NCBI GenBank assembly: GCA_023259675.1
Contig: JALRGT010000008.1
Span: forward strand, 39,452-103,451
Length of the DNA: 64,000 bases
Origin: Flavobacterium sp.
Lineage (GTDB): Bacteria; Bacteroidota; Bacteroidia; Flavobacteriales; Flavobacteriaceae
Direction of reading: 5' to 3'
A model generated the notes under the pieces. That model did no database searches. It saw only the letters and a program-made list of their open reading frames with translations, and was not told the origin of the DNA. Made by a program: the position numbers and the translations under genes. Positions 26,322 through 34,095 of the stretch are shown piece by piece. Each line of letters opens with the position of its first letter. Position 1 is the stretch's first letter.

Positions 26322-27119
26322 CTAAAAATTAATTTTACAAACAGGTATTTCTTTCATTTTATGTTGGTTAATTCTGTTAAGTCTTTTGTAGATGTCAAAC
26401 ACAGTTTTTTCGCGGCCTGAGAAGTCTTCAGATGATTTTCCGGCTTCATCGGCGAGCATGGCCCATTCCAATTCATCATAGTTGGCTCCCAATTGTTGTT
26501 CATCGGTCATCTCATCGCCAAATAATCCATCGGAGGGTTCTGCTGTCAAAATCGAATTAGGAACGCCTAAATAGGCTCCTAAGGCAAAAACATCTGATTT
26601 CATTAAATCGGCTATCGGGCTAAGGTCTACTCCGCCATCCCCATATTTTGTATAGAAACCTACTCCGAAATCTTCAACCTTATTTCCTGTCCCAGCTACT
26701 AAATAGCCGTAGACGCCAGCAAAATAATATAATGTGGTCATGCGTAAACGTGCACGAGTATTAGCGAGAGTTAGGTTGAGTTTGCATTCTTCGAATTCAG
26801 ATGGAACTACTTTTTTTAATGATTCAAAAACAGGCGTAAGATCTGCTAGTGTGTTAGATACATTCGGAAATCTTTTTTTTAGTTGTTCTATATGTTCCCT
26901 TGCTCTGCTAACATGGCTTTCGTGTTGGTGAATCGGCATTTCTAAACATAAAACGTTTAAACCGGTTTGGGCACATAAAGTAGAAGTTACTGCTGAATCA
27001 ACTCCACCAGAAATCCCTATAACAAATCCATTTACTTTAGCGTTTTCAGCGTATGTCTTTAACCAGGTAACAATATGATTGTTTACTTTTTCAACTTGAA
27101 TAGTACTTTTTTTGGCCAT
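26322..27119 (-). CDS. nadE: Ammonia-dependent NAD+ synthetase
   Basis: 265 residues. Last step of NAD biosynthesis: amidation of deamido-NAD with ATP. The PP-loop SGGVDSAVTS (about 40-49) activates the substrate, and GTGNKVEDFGVGFYTKYGDG (about 142-161) matches the conserved segment around the deamido-NAD site. The short length, with no N-terminal glutaminase domain, means it uses free ammonia. Divergent from gldB. Confidence 0.94.
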   Translation of the reverse strand: MAKKSTIQVEKVNNHIVTWLKTYAENAKVNGFVIGISGGVDSAVTSTLCAQTGLNVLCLEMPIHQHESHVSRAREHIEQLKKRFPNVSNTLADLTPVFESLKKVVPSEFEECKLNLTLANTRARLRMTTLYYFAGVYGYLVAGTGNKVEDFGVGFYTKYGDGGVDLSPIADLMKSDVFALGAYLGVPNSILTAEPSDGLFGDEMTDEQQLGANYDELEWAMLADEAGKSSEDFSGREKTVFDIYKRLNRINQHKMKEIPVCKINF

Positions 27120-27148
27120 AATAATAGATATTTTAACTGGCGGGGATG

Positions 27149-27156
27149 TATATTTG
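27149..27156 (+). promoter_or_regulatory. Promoter -7 element of gldBC
   Basis: TATATTTG located 65 bases before the gldB ATG; fits TAnnTTTG. Confidence 0.5.
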
Positions 27157-27220
27157 CACAGTTAATTGCTTATGTATTCCTTTTCTTATCTCAGAAGGGG
27201 ACAAATTTAATTAAAATAAA

Positions 27221-28177
27221 ATGAAATACTACCTAATTTTAATTACCTTATTGCTCTTTTTTTTATCCTGTGATAAAAAAAATAAAATAGAAAAGAAAAT
27301 TGAAGTAATTCCTGTAACTGTAAAAGTGGTGCGGTTCGATAAAGTTTTTTTTGAAACACCACCCGAAGATTTAGCTAAGATAAAGCGTGAATTCCCTTAT
27401 TTTTTTCCGTCTGGAAATGATGATTCTGTTTGGTTAGATAAAATGCAAAATCCTTTATGGCGTGAGTTGTATGGTGAGGTGCAAAAGAAGTTCCCTGATT
27501 TTGAATCACAAAAAAGCAACATCGAGGCGCTTTTTAAACATATAAAATATTATTTCCCTCAAACTAGAACGCCCAAAGTAATTACGGTAATTTCTGAGAT
27601 GGACTATAATAATAAGGTAATTTATGCTGATAGTTTATTGGTGATTTCCTTAGAAATGTATTTGGGTAAAGAGCATAAATTTTATCAGTTTCCGGAATAT
27701 ATTAAACAGAATTTCGAAGAAAAACAGATGATGCCTGATGTGGTTAGTAGTTTTTCAAAACAAGAAATCCCTCAAAACAGGAATGAGAATTTTATTTCTA
27801 AAATGATTCAATCTGGTAAAGAATTGTATCTAAAAGATTTATTATTGCCTGATTACAGTGATTTTGATAAAATTGGATACACAAAAGAGCAACTGGACTG
27901 GTGTGTTGCGAACGAGAGTTATATGTGGCGCTATTTTATTGAAAAAGAATTGCTTTATAGTGATGATCAAAAATTACTTTCTCGTTTTGTTAATCCAGCA
28001 CCATTCTCTAAATTTTATTTAGAAATAGATAATGAAAGCCCCGGGAAAGTTGGTGCTTGGATAGGATGGCAAATTGTTCGTTCTTATATGAGTAATAATG
28101 AAGTATCTTTGCAGCAATTTTTAAAAGCAAATCCAAAAGAAATTTTTGAAAAGTCAAAATATAAACCTAAAAAGTAA
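27221..28177 (+). CDS. gldB: Gliding motility lipoprotein GldB
   Basis: 318 residues. Lipobox Cys17 (LLFFLSCDKK). The sequence matches GldB: VVRFDKVFFETPPEDLAKIK, then FPYFFPSGNDDSVWLDKMQN, and the distinctive KVGAWIGWQIVRSYM near the C-terminus. In Flavobacterium johnsoniae GldB is a lipoprotein required for gliding. The stop overlaps the gldC start (TAATG), so the pair is an operon. This gene is one of the best pointers to the kind of organism. Confidence 0.95.
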   Translation: MKYYLILITLLLFFLSCDKKNKIEKKIEVIPVTVKVVRFDKVFFETPPEDLAKIKREFPYFFPSGNDDSVWLDKMQNPLWRELYGEVQKKFPDFESQKSNIEALFKHIKYYFPQTRTPKVITVISEMDYNNKVIYADSLLVISLEMYLGKEHKFYQFPEYIKQNFEEKQMMPDVVSSFSKQEIPQNRNENFISKMIQSGKELYLKDLLLPDYSDFDKIGYTKEQLDWCVANESYMWRYFIEKELLYSDDQKLLSRFVNPAPFSKFYLEIDNESPGKVGAWIGWQIVRSYMSNNEVSLQQFLKANPKEIFEKSKYKPKK

Positions 28178-28512
28178 TGTCAGATAAAAATAGATCAGAA
28201 ATTAATTTTCTAGTAGAATTAGATGAAAACCGTGTTCCTGAAAAATTATTGTGGTCCGCTAAAGACGGCGGAGTAGATTTGGAGGAATCAAAAGCGATTA
28301 TGTTGTCCATTTGGGATAGTAAAGCCAAAGAGAGTATGCGTATTGATTTGTGGACAAAAGATATGCCTGTCGATGAAATGAAAATTTTCTTTCATCAGAC
28401 TTTAGTGGCGATGTCTGATACTTTTCATCGCGCAACTGGAGATGAGAAAATGGCGGATACCATGAAAGATTTCTGCGAATATTTTGCAGAAAAACTAGAA
28501 TTAACAAAGTAG
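28177..28512 (+). CDS. gldC: Gliding motility protein GldC
   Basis: 111 residues, soluble, no signal. Matches GldC: INFLVELDENRVPEKLLWSA, then LWTKDMPVDEMKIFFHQTL and MADTMKDFCEYFAEKL. GldC is an auxiliary factor for gliding, encoded directly behind gldB in flavobacteria. Translationally coupled to gldB and followed by a terminator. Confidence 0.94.
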   Translation: MSDKNRSEINFLVELDENRVPEKLLWSAKDGGVDLEESKAIMLSIWDSKAKESMRIDLWTKDMPVDEMKIFFHQTLVAMSDTFHRATGDEKMADTMKDFCEYFAEKLELTK

Positions 28513-28517
28513 ATTTT

Positions 28518-28566
28518 AAAAAAAAAAGTTCCAAAACTCTGATACAGGTTCTGGAACTTTTTTTAT
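28518..28566. terminator. Bidirectional terminator between gldC and ysxC
   Basis: An imperfect hairpin whose stem AAAGTTCC pairs with GGAACTTT is flanked by a run of A on one side and T on the other, between convergent genes. Confidence 0.85.
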
Positions 28567-28582
28567 TGTCTAAAAAGAAGTT

Positions 28583-29203
28583 TTAAAATTGATTGTTATT
28601 TTTGAATACTTCCTGATTTACTTCATCGATATAGTTCAAAAGATCCTCTTTTCCTATGGATTCGGTGGAGGAAGTTACAAAATAAAGAGGCATTTCGGCC
28701 CAATTATTGGCATACATCTGTTTTTTGTATGCGGCAATATGGGACTCTATTTTTACTTTACTAATTTTATCGGCTTTGGTAAAAATAATACAAAAAGGAA
28801 TTTCACTTTCCCCCATATAAGACATGAATTCAATATCAATTTTTTGAGCTTCATGACGGATGTCAATTAGTACAAAAGCGCAAACGAGTTGTTGTCTTAG
28901 TTCGAAATAGTCTGTAATAAATTGTTGAAAAACAGATTTGGTTTTTTTGGATACTTTTGCGTATCCATATCCAGGTAAATCGACCAAGAACCAATTGTTA
29001 TTAATCAAAAAATGATTAATAAGTTGTGTTTTTCCTGGTCTTCCCGAGGTTTTTGCTAATTTTTTTTGGTTAGTCAACATGTTTATCAATGATGACTTCC
29101 CAACATTAGACCTGCCTATAAAAGCGTATTCAGGCAAAAAGTCTTTCGGACATTTACTGACATCTGAGTTGCTAATTACAAATTCGGCGGTATTAATTTT
29201 CAT
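28583..29203 (-). CDS. ysxC: Ribosome-biogenesis GTPase YsxC/EngB (YihA)
   Basis: 206 residues. An essential GTPase for assembly of the large ribosomal subunit. G1 GRSNVGKSSLIN, G2 region around KTSGRPGKTQ, G3 DLPGYGYAK, G4 FTKADK and a G5-like VTSSTES are all present. Normal length. It lies 41 bases downstream of the alpha/beta hydrolase gene on the same strand and is probably cotranscribed with it. Confidence 0.95.
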   Translation of the reverse strand: MKINTAEFVISNSDVSKCPKDFLPEYAFIGRSNVGKSSLINMLTNQKKLAKTSGRPGKTQLINHFLINNNWFLVDLPGYGYAKVSKKTKSVFQQFITDYFELRQQLVCAFVLIDIRHEAQKIDIEFMSYMGESEIPFCIIFTKADKISKVKIESHIAAYKKQMYANNWAEMPLYFVTSSTESIGKEDLLNYIDEVNQEVFKNNNQF

Positions 29204-29244
29204 ATTCTTTTATTGAGTAAATATACGTTTCAATTTAAAAACGT

Positions 29245-30009
29245 TTATAAATTGGTTTTGGTAAGCCAGGATTCCAGGATATTGTTGAATTCTTTTGGAT
29301 GTTCCATCATAGCGGCATGACCACATTCGTCAATCCAATATAAAGAAGAATTAGGTAATAATTTGTGAAATTCATGAGCTACATCCGGAGGTGTTACTTT
29401 GTCATTTTTCCCCCATATAATACAGGTTTGCACATGCATTTTTGGTAAATCTTTTGCCATATTGTGACGAATGGCACTTTTTGCAATTGTTAATGTTTTG
29501 ATTAATTTGATTCGATCATTAACAGAAGCGTATACTTCATCTATTAATTCTGGCGTGGCTATTTTAGGGTCATAAAAGACATCTTCGGCTTTCTTCTTAA
29601 TGTATTCGTAATCTCCTCTTTTAGGATAGCTGTCTCCCATAGCGCTTTCATAAAGACCTGAGCTACCGGTTATTACTAGTCCGGCAACTTTTTCAGGATA
29701 CATCTTGGTGTGGTACAAGGCGATATGACCGCCCAGTGAATTTCCTAAAAGTATTACTCTATCAAATCCTTTAAAAGTGATGAAATCTTTAACGTATTTG
29801 GCAAAGCTCTTTACGTTGGTTTTTAATATGCTTTGTGTGTATATAGGTAAATCAGGAATTACAATTTTATAACCTTTATCAGAAAAGTAACTGGCTACAC
29901 CATCAAAGTTACTTAGTCCTCCCATAAGACCGTGTAAGATTACAATTGGTGTACCTTCGCCAGCTTCATAATAGCTGTATCTTCCTTCTTTTTTATAGTT
30001 TTTTTCCAT
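29245..30009 (-). CDS. Alpha/beta-hydrolase
   Basis: 254 residues. The nucleophile Ser is in LLGNSLGGHIALYH, the oxyanion loop is HGLMGGLSNF, the acid Asp lies in IIWGKNDKVTPP and the His in DECGHAAMMEHP, so the triad is complete. There is no signal peptide, so it acts in the cytoplasm. The family covers esterases, C-C hydrolases and others; the substrate is not evident. Upstream of ysxC on the same strand; candidate promoter at 30038-30045. Confidence 0.88.
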   Translation of the reverse strand: MEKNYKKEGRYSYYEAGEGTPIVILHGLMGGLSNFDGVASYFSDKGYKIVIPDLPIYTQSILKTNVKSFAKYVKDFITFKGFDRVILLGNSLGGHIALYHTKMYPEKVAGLVITGSSGLYESAMGDSYPKRGDYEYIKKKAEDVFYDPKIATPELIDEVYASVNDRIKLIKTLTIAKSAIRHNMAKDLPKMHVQTCIIWGKNDKVTPPDVAHEFHKLLPNSSLYWIDECGHAAMMEHPKEFNNILESWLTKTNL

Positions 30010-30037
30010 GTTTATGAGTCCGGATTTTCAATTTTGA

Positions 30038-30045
30038 CAAATATA
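30038..30045 (-). promoter_or_regulatory. Promoter -7 element of the alpha/beta-hydrolase gene
   Basis: TATATTTG on the minus strand, 28 bases before the ATG. Fits TAnnTTTG. Confidence 0.5.
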
Positions 30046-30298
30046 GGATTTAATAAATTAAAAAGAATTTTTGACTAGAAATTTTGGGTATATATTTTCG
30101 ACTACTTTATTTCTTTATTGTTCTGATGAGGTAAAAATGTGTTTTTTTTAATGGTTCATTTGAATCGAAATCACCTTTTTTGAGGTCTGACTTTTGATGA
30201 AATTAGGGTAAAATATGCTGTGTTTGAATATTCTTTCAAATAAACGAATGGAAAGCTAATGGCTTGATAGTCCAAAAATTAAGGGTTTTTGTTTCAAA
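30046..30298. other. Intergenic region upstream of the dcw operon, no gene seen
   Basis: About 250 AT-rich bases between the hydrolase promoter and the MraZ boxes. I see no open frame, strong hairpin or repeat. Confidence 0.5.
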
Positions 30299-30349
30299 GT
30301 GGTTAAACTTATCAACAAAGTGGTAGATAGTGGTAAATAGTGGTAATAT
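30299..30349 (+). promoter_or_regulatory. MraZ operator: tandem GTGGT boxes with 10-bp period
   Basis: GTGGTA starts at 30320, 30330 and 30340, exactly 10 bases apart, and a further GTGGTT starts at 30299. MraZ is known to bind arrays of short GTGG-type direct repeats about one helical turn apart in front of its own gene. The array lies just upstream of the -7 box at 30356-30363 and covers the -33 region, so binding should repress. Confidence 0.85.
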
Positions 30350-30355
30350 TTTTTA

Positions 30356-30363
30356 TATTTTTG
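30356..30363 (+). promoter_or_regulatory. Promoter -7 element of the dcw operon
   Basis: TATTTTTG, 26 bases before the TTG start of mraZ at 30390 and 7 bases after the last MraZ box. Confidence 0.6.
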
Positions 30364-30389
30364 CTCTATACCATTTTAAAACTATTCTT

Positions 30390-30863
30390 TTGAATACAAT
30401 TGTTGGAACATATGAATGTAAGGTCGATGCTAAGGGCAGGGTTTTGATGCCTGCGCCTTTAAAAAAGCAGTTGGCTACTTCTCTTCAAGAAGGTTTTGTC
30501 TTGAAGCGTTCTGTTTTTCAACCTTGTTTAGAGTTGTATCCGATGGAGGAATGGAATTTAATGATGCAAAAAATTAATAAGTTAAATCGATTTGTAAAAA
30601 AGAACAATGACTTCATTCGTCGATTTACAGCCGGTGTTAAGATGGTTGAGATTGATGCTTTAGGGAGATTGTTGGTGCCAAAGGATTTAGTTGTTTTTTC
30701 AAGTATTGCTAAAGATGTCGTGTTTTCTTCTGCGGTAAATATTGTTGAGATTTGGGATAAAGAGCTGTATGAGAAATCAATAAATGGTGATGACATAGAT
30801 TTTGCTGATTTAGCAGAAGATGTAATGGGTAATTTAAATGATGATGACAATGGAATATCATAA
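30390..30863 (+). CDS. mraZ: Transcriptional regulator MraZ of the dcw cluster
   Basis: 157 residues from the TTG at 30390 (LNTIVGTYECKVDAKGRVLM). The in-frame GTG at 30330 lies within the operator, upstream of the promoter, so it is rejected as start. Two SpoVT/AbrB-like DNA-binding halves are visible: ECKVDAKGRVLMPAPLKKQL and MVEIDALGRLLVPKDL, each with the DxxGR signature. MraZ rings bind repeated boxes before the operon and repress it. First gene of the dcw operon; the end overlaps rsmH by 26 bases. Confidence 0.95.
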   Translation: MNTIVGTYECKVDAKGRVLMPAPLKKQLATSLQEGFVLKRSVFQPCLELYPMEEWNLMMQKINKLNRFVKKNNDFIRRFTAGVKMVEIDALGRLLVPKDLVVFSSIAKDVVFSSAVNIVEIWDKELYEKSINGDDIDFADLAEDVMGNLNDDDNGIS

Positions 30864-31746
30864 TCCGGTTTTGCTTAAAGAGTCTGTGGATGGTTTGAAT
30901 ATTAAACCGGACGGGGTTTATGTAGATGTAACTTTTGGAGGTGGAGGACATTCGAGAGAGATTATGAGTAGGTTGGGACCGAACGGAAGATTGTTTGCTT
31001 TTGATCAAGATGAGGATGCTTTAGAGAATGCAATTCAAGACGAGCGATTTACGCTGATTAATGAAAATTTTAGATTTATTAAAAGGTTTTTGCGCTTTTA
31101 TGGTGTGAAAGGAGTAGATGGTATTTTGGCAGATTTAGGGGTTTCATCACATCAGTTTGATGTTCCTGAGCGTGGTTTTTCTACTCGTTTTGATGCGGAG
31201 TTGGATATGAGAATGAGTCAAAAGAATAATTTAAACGCTTATCGGGTGGTAAATGAATATGATGATGCGAATCTGAGAAGGGTTTTCTTGGATTATGGTG
31301 AGTTAAAAAATGCTCCTGCTTTGTCTAGAACAATTATAGAAGCAAGAGAACATCGTCCAATCAAAACCACAGATGAGTTAAAAGAAGTTTTAGCTAAATA
31401 TTTGCCGGATAGAGTTCGTAATAAAATATTGGCTCAGATTTATCAAGCAATCCGAATTGAAGTAAATCAAGAAATGGATGTTTTAAAAGAATTTTTAGAG
31501 CAATCCTTGGAAATTTTAAATCCAAATGGGAGATTAAGTGTGATTTCTTATCATTCATTGGAGGATCGATTGGTGAAAAGATTTATGAAGAACGGTATGT
31601 TTGAAGGAGAGCCGGAAAGAGATTTTTACGGAAATTTTTCAGTTCCATTTAAAACTATAGGAAAGTTGATTGTTCCAAATGCTGAAGAGATTAAGGTAAA
31701 TAATAGAGCTCGAAGTGCAAAATTAAGAATTGCCGAAAAAAAATAA
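30838..31746 (+). CDS. rsmH: 16S rRNA (cytosine-1402-N4)-methyltransferase RsmH
   Basis: 302 residues. Methylates N4 of C1402 in 16S rRNA. SAM-binding motif VDVTFGGGGHSREI, the catalytic-region ILADLGVSSHQFD and C-terminal VISYHSLEDRLVKRFM and RARSAKLR are typical. Several ATGs lie at the start (30838, 30841, 30844, 30850), so the exact first residue is uncertain; all lie inside the end of mraZ, which implies coupled translation. Confidence 0.95.
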   Translation: MMMTMEYHNPVLLKESVDGLNIKPDGVYVDVTFGGGGHSREIMSRLGPNGRLFAFDQDEDALENAIQDERFTLINENFRFIKRFLRFYGVKGVDGILADLGVSSHQFDVPERGFSTRFDAELDMRMSQKNNLNAYRVVNEYDDANLRRVFLDYGELKNAPALSRTIIEAREHRPIKTTDELKEVLAKYLPDRVRNKILAQIYQAIRIEVNQEMDVLKEFLEQSLEILNPNGRLSVISYHSLEDRLVKRFMKNGMFEGEPERDFYGNFSVPFKTIGKLIVPNAEEIKVNNRARSAKLRIAEKK

Positions 31747-31753
31747 TTTGAAG

Positions 31754-32101
31754 ATGAAATATGGTCTTTATAATATATTAAAAGCGCGCTTTCTGATAGA
31801 TGATGATGCAATCAAAAATTGGCGTTTTATCATTTTTCTTATTATTCTGGCTATTGTTATGATTGCAAATACTCAAAAATTCGAGCAAAAAGTATTTAGA
31901 ATAGCAGCGTTAACGACCGAGGTAAAAGAATTGCGTTCCGAATTTGTAGATAGAAGATCGCAACTAATGAAATTAAAAATGGAATCTACCATTTCGGAAA
32001 AAATGATTGAACGACAAATTTTTCCTTCTACGGTTCCTCCCATTAAGATAAAAGTAAAAAAAGAAGAAGAGAAAAACTTTCTTAAAAAAATATGGCAGTA
32101 G
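31754..32101 (+). CDS. ftsL: FtsL-like division protein
   Basis: 115 residues from the ATG at 31754; an alternative ATG at 31730 inside rsmH would add 8 residues. Single membrane helix (FIIFLIILAIVMIA, about 27-40) followed by a short heptad-rich coiled-coil (ALTTEVKELRSEFVDRRSQL), the pattern of FtsL, plus a Lys/Glu-rich tail. Sequence similarity within the FtsL family is low, so the call leans on position between rsmH and the septal PBP. The stop overlaps the PBP start. Confidence 0.8.
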   Translation: MKYGLYNILKARFLIDDDAIKNWRFIIFLIILAIVMIANTQKFEQKVFRIAALTTEVKELRSEFVDRRSQLMKLKMESTISEKMIERQIFPSTVPPIKIKVKKEEEKNFLKKIWQ

Positions 32102-34095
32102 AAGATAAATACATATCGTACCGAATTTATCTGGTTGCATTTGCGGTCTTCTTGATGGCGATTGGGATTGCTGTTAAATTGACAAATATTCAATGGGTTG
32201 AAGGGGATTATTATCGAAAAATAGCCAAAGAAAGGACTGTTAGAAATTTTGTTATTCCGGCCAATAAAGGAAATATTTATTCTTCTGATGGTAGTTTGTT
32301 GGCTACCTCTATTCCTAATTATGAAATTCGTTTTGATGCATTAGCTCCAAAAGCGGAAGACTTCGAAAAAAATGTAGAAGCATTATCTGATTCTTTGTCT
32401 TTAGTGTTGGGGAAATCAAGCAGTTTTTTTCAAAATGAACTTAGAAAGGCGAGAGCAAATAAAAACAGATATTATCTTATAGCTCGCAATTTGAGTTACA
32501 CACAATATATTGAAATTAAAAATTTCCCGCTTTTTAAATTAGGTGCTTACAAAGGTGGAATGATCAAAGAGCAAAAGACCGTGAGGGAACATCCTATTGG
32601 TAAAATTGCCGAACGTACTATTGGTTATGAAAGAAGAAAGCCGAACGGAGATTTAGATGGAAAAGGGATAGAATGGGCGTATAGAGATTATTTGAATGGT
32701 AAAGACGGAAAAGTTTTAAAACAAAAAATTGCTAAAGGGCAATGGAAACCAATTCGAGACATCGATGAAGTAGAGCCGCAAGATGGTTATGATGTTATTT
32801 CAACAATAGATGTTTATATACAAGACATTGCGCATCATGCATTGTTGAAACAATTGGAAGATTATCAGGCAGATCATGGTTGTGTGGTCGTTATGGAGAC
32901 TCAAACAGGTAAGGTTAAGGCAATTGCTAATTTAGGAAGAGCAAATGATGGTACATATTATGAAACTACAAATTATGCTGTAGCCGAATCTCATGAGCCA
33001 GGATCAACATTCAAGTTGGCTGATTTGATGGCAATTCTTGAAGATAAAGTGGCAGATACAAGTACAGTTTATGATACACATGGTGGGATAGTTAAATATT
33101 CTGGAAAATCGGTAAGAGATTCTCATATAGGAGGATATGGTAAAATTTCATTGGCTAGAGGCTTTGAATTGTCATCAAATACGGTAATGGTTCAGGCTGT
33201 TTATGATAATTATAAAAATAATCCTTCCAAATTTGTTAATCATGTCAACTCTTATGGTTTGAATAGAAAATTGGGAATGGATTTTGAAGGTGAGGGAAGA
33301 CCATTTATTCCACAGCCGACCGATAAAAATTGGTCTAATATTTCATTGCCTTGGATGGCTTTTGGATATGGTGTTTCGGTTACTCCAATGCAAACTTTGG
33401 CTTTTTATAATGCTGTAGCAAATAATGGAGAAATGGTAAAGCCACAATTTATTTCTGAGATTAAAGAATGGAATAAAACAATCTTGAAAGTCGAAAAAGA
33501 AGTAATCAACCCCAAAATATGTTCTAATGAAACTCTTTTGAAAGTAAAAGCGGTCTTGGCTAATGTGGTAAAAAAAGGAACAGCATCAAAATTGTATTCT
33601 AAAGATTTTTCTATGGCTGGAAAAACGGGAACAGCTGCGGTGAATTATGCAAAAGATGGTGGTGCGGGTAAATATTATGCATCCTCATTTGTGGGTTATT
33701 TCCCGGCAGATCATCCTAAATATTCTTGCATCGTAGTAGTGCATAAGCCAAGTACGGTAAATAATAATTATTATGGTGCCGATGTTGCTGGTCCAGTTTT
33801 TAAAAGGATTGCTCAAAAAATATTTACAGATGTTCCTTCTACAAATGAAATAAAAGATTTGAATCGAAAAATAAAAAAACAGGAAAGCAATTTCAATTTA
33901 TACTACACAAAATTACAAAATCGTAAGCATACGATTCCAAATGTAAAAGGAATGCCAGGTATGGATGCAGTGGCGTTGTTAGAAAATTTGGGTCTCAAAG
34001 TTAAAGCGGTGGGAATGGGTAAGGTGAAAAAACAGTCATTACAAGCCGGTCAAGATATTATAGATAATACAAACATAACATTAGAATTATTGTGA
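32092..34095 (+). CDS. ftsI: Septal penicillin-binding protein (FtsI/PBP3 type) with PASTA domain
   Basis: 667 residues. Membrane anchor at about 11-32, dimerisation domain from about 50 (VIPANKGNIYSSDGSLLATS), and a transpeptidase domain with the serine motif Ser305-x-x-Lys308 (GSTFK), SxN at 361-363 (SSN) and KTGT at 511-514. It cross-links septal peptidoglycan with FtsW. The C-terminal 55 residues (IPNVKGMPGMDAVALLENLG onward) form one PASTA repeat, which proteobacterial FtsI lacks. The GTG of murE overlaps its stop. Confidence 0.94.
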   Translation: MAVEDKYISYRIYLVAFAVFLMAIGIAVKLTNIQWVEGDYYRKIAKERTVRNFVIPANKGNIYSSDGSLLATSIPNYEIRFDALAPKAEDFEKNVEALSDSLSLVLGKSSSFFQNELRKARANKNRYYLIARNLSYTQYIEIKNFPLFKLGAYKGGMIKEQKTVREHPIGKIAERTIGYERRKPNGDLDGKGIEWAYRDYLNGKDGKVLKQKIAKGQWKPIRDIDEVEPQDGYDVISTIDVYIQDIAHHALLKQLEDYQADHGCVVVMETQTGKVKAIANLGRANDGTYYETTNYAVAESHEPGSTFKLADLMAILEDKVADTSTVYDTHGGIVKYSGKSVRDSHIGGYGKISLARGFELSSNTVMVQAVYDNYKNNPSKFVNHVNSYGLNRKLGMDFEGEGRPFIPQPTDKNWSNISLPWMAFGYGVSVTPMQTLAFYNAVANNGEMVKPQFISEIKEWNKTILKVEKEVINPKICSNETLLKVKAVLANVVKKGTASKLYSKDFSMAGKTGTAAVNYAKDGGAGKYYASSFVGYFPADHPKYSCIVVVHKPSTVNNNYYGADVAGPVFKRIAQKIFTDVPSTNEIKDLNRKIKKQESNFNLYYTKLQNRKHTIPNVKGMPGMDAVALLENLGLKVKAVGMGKVKKQSLQAGQDIIDNTNITLELL

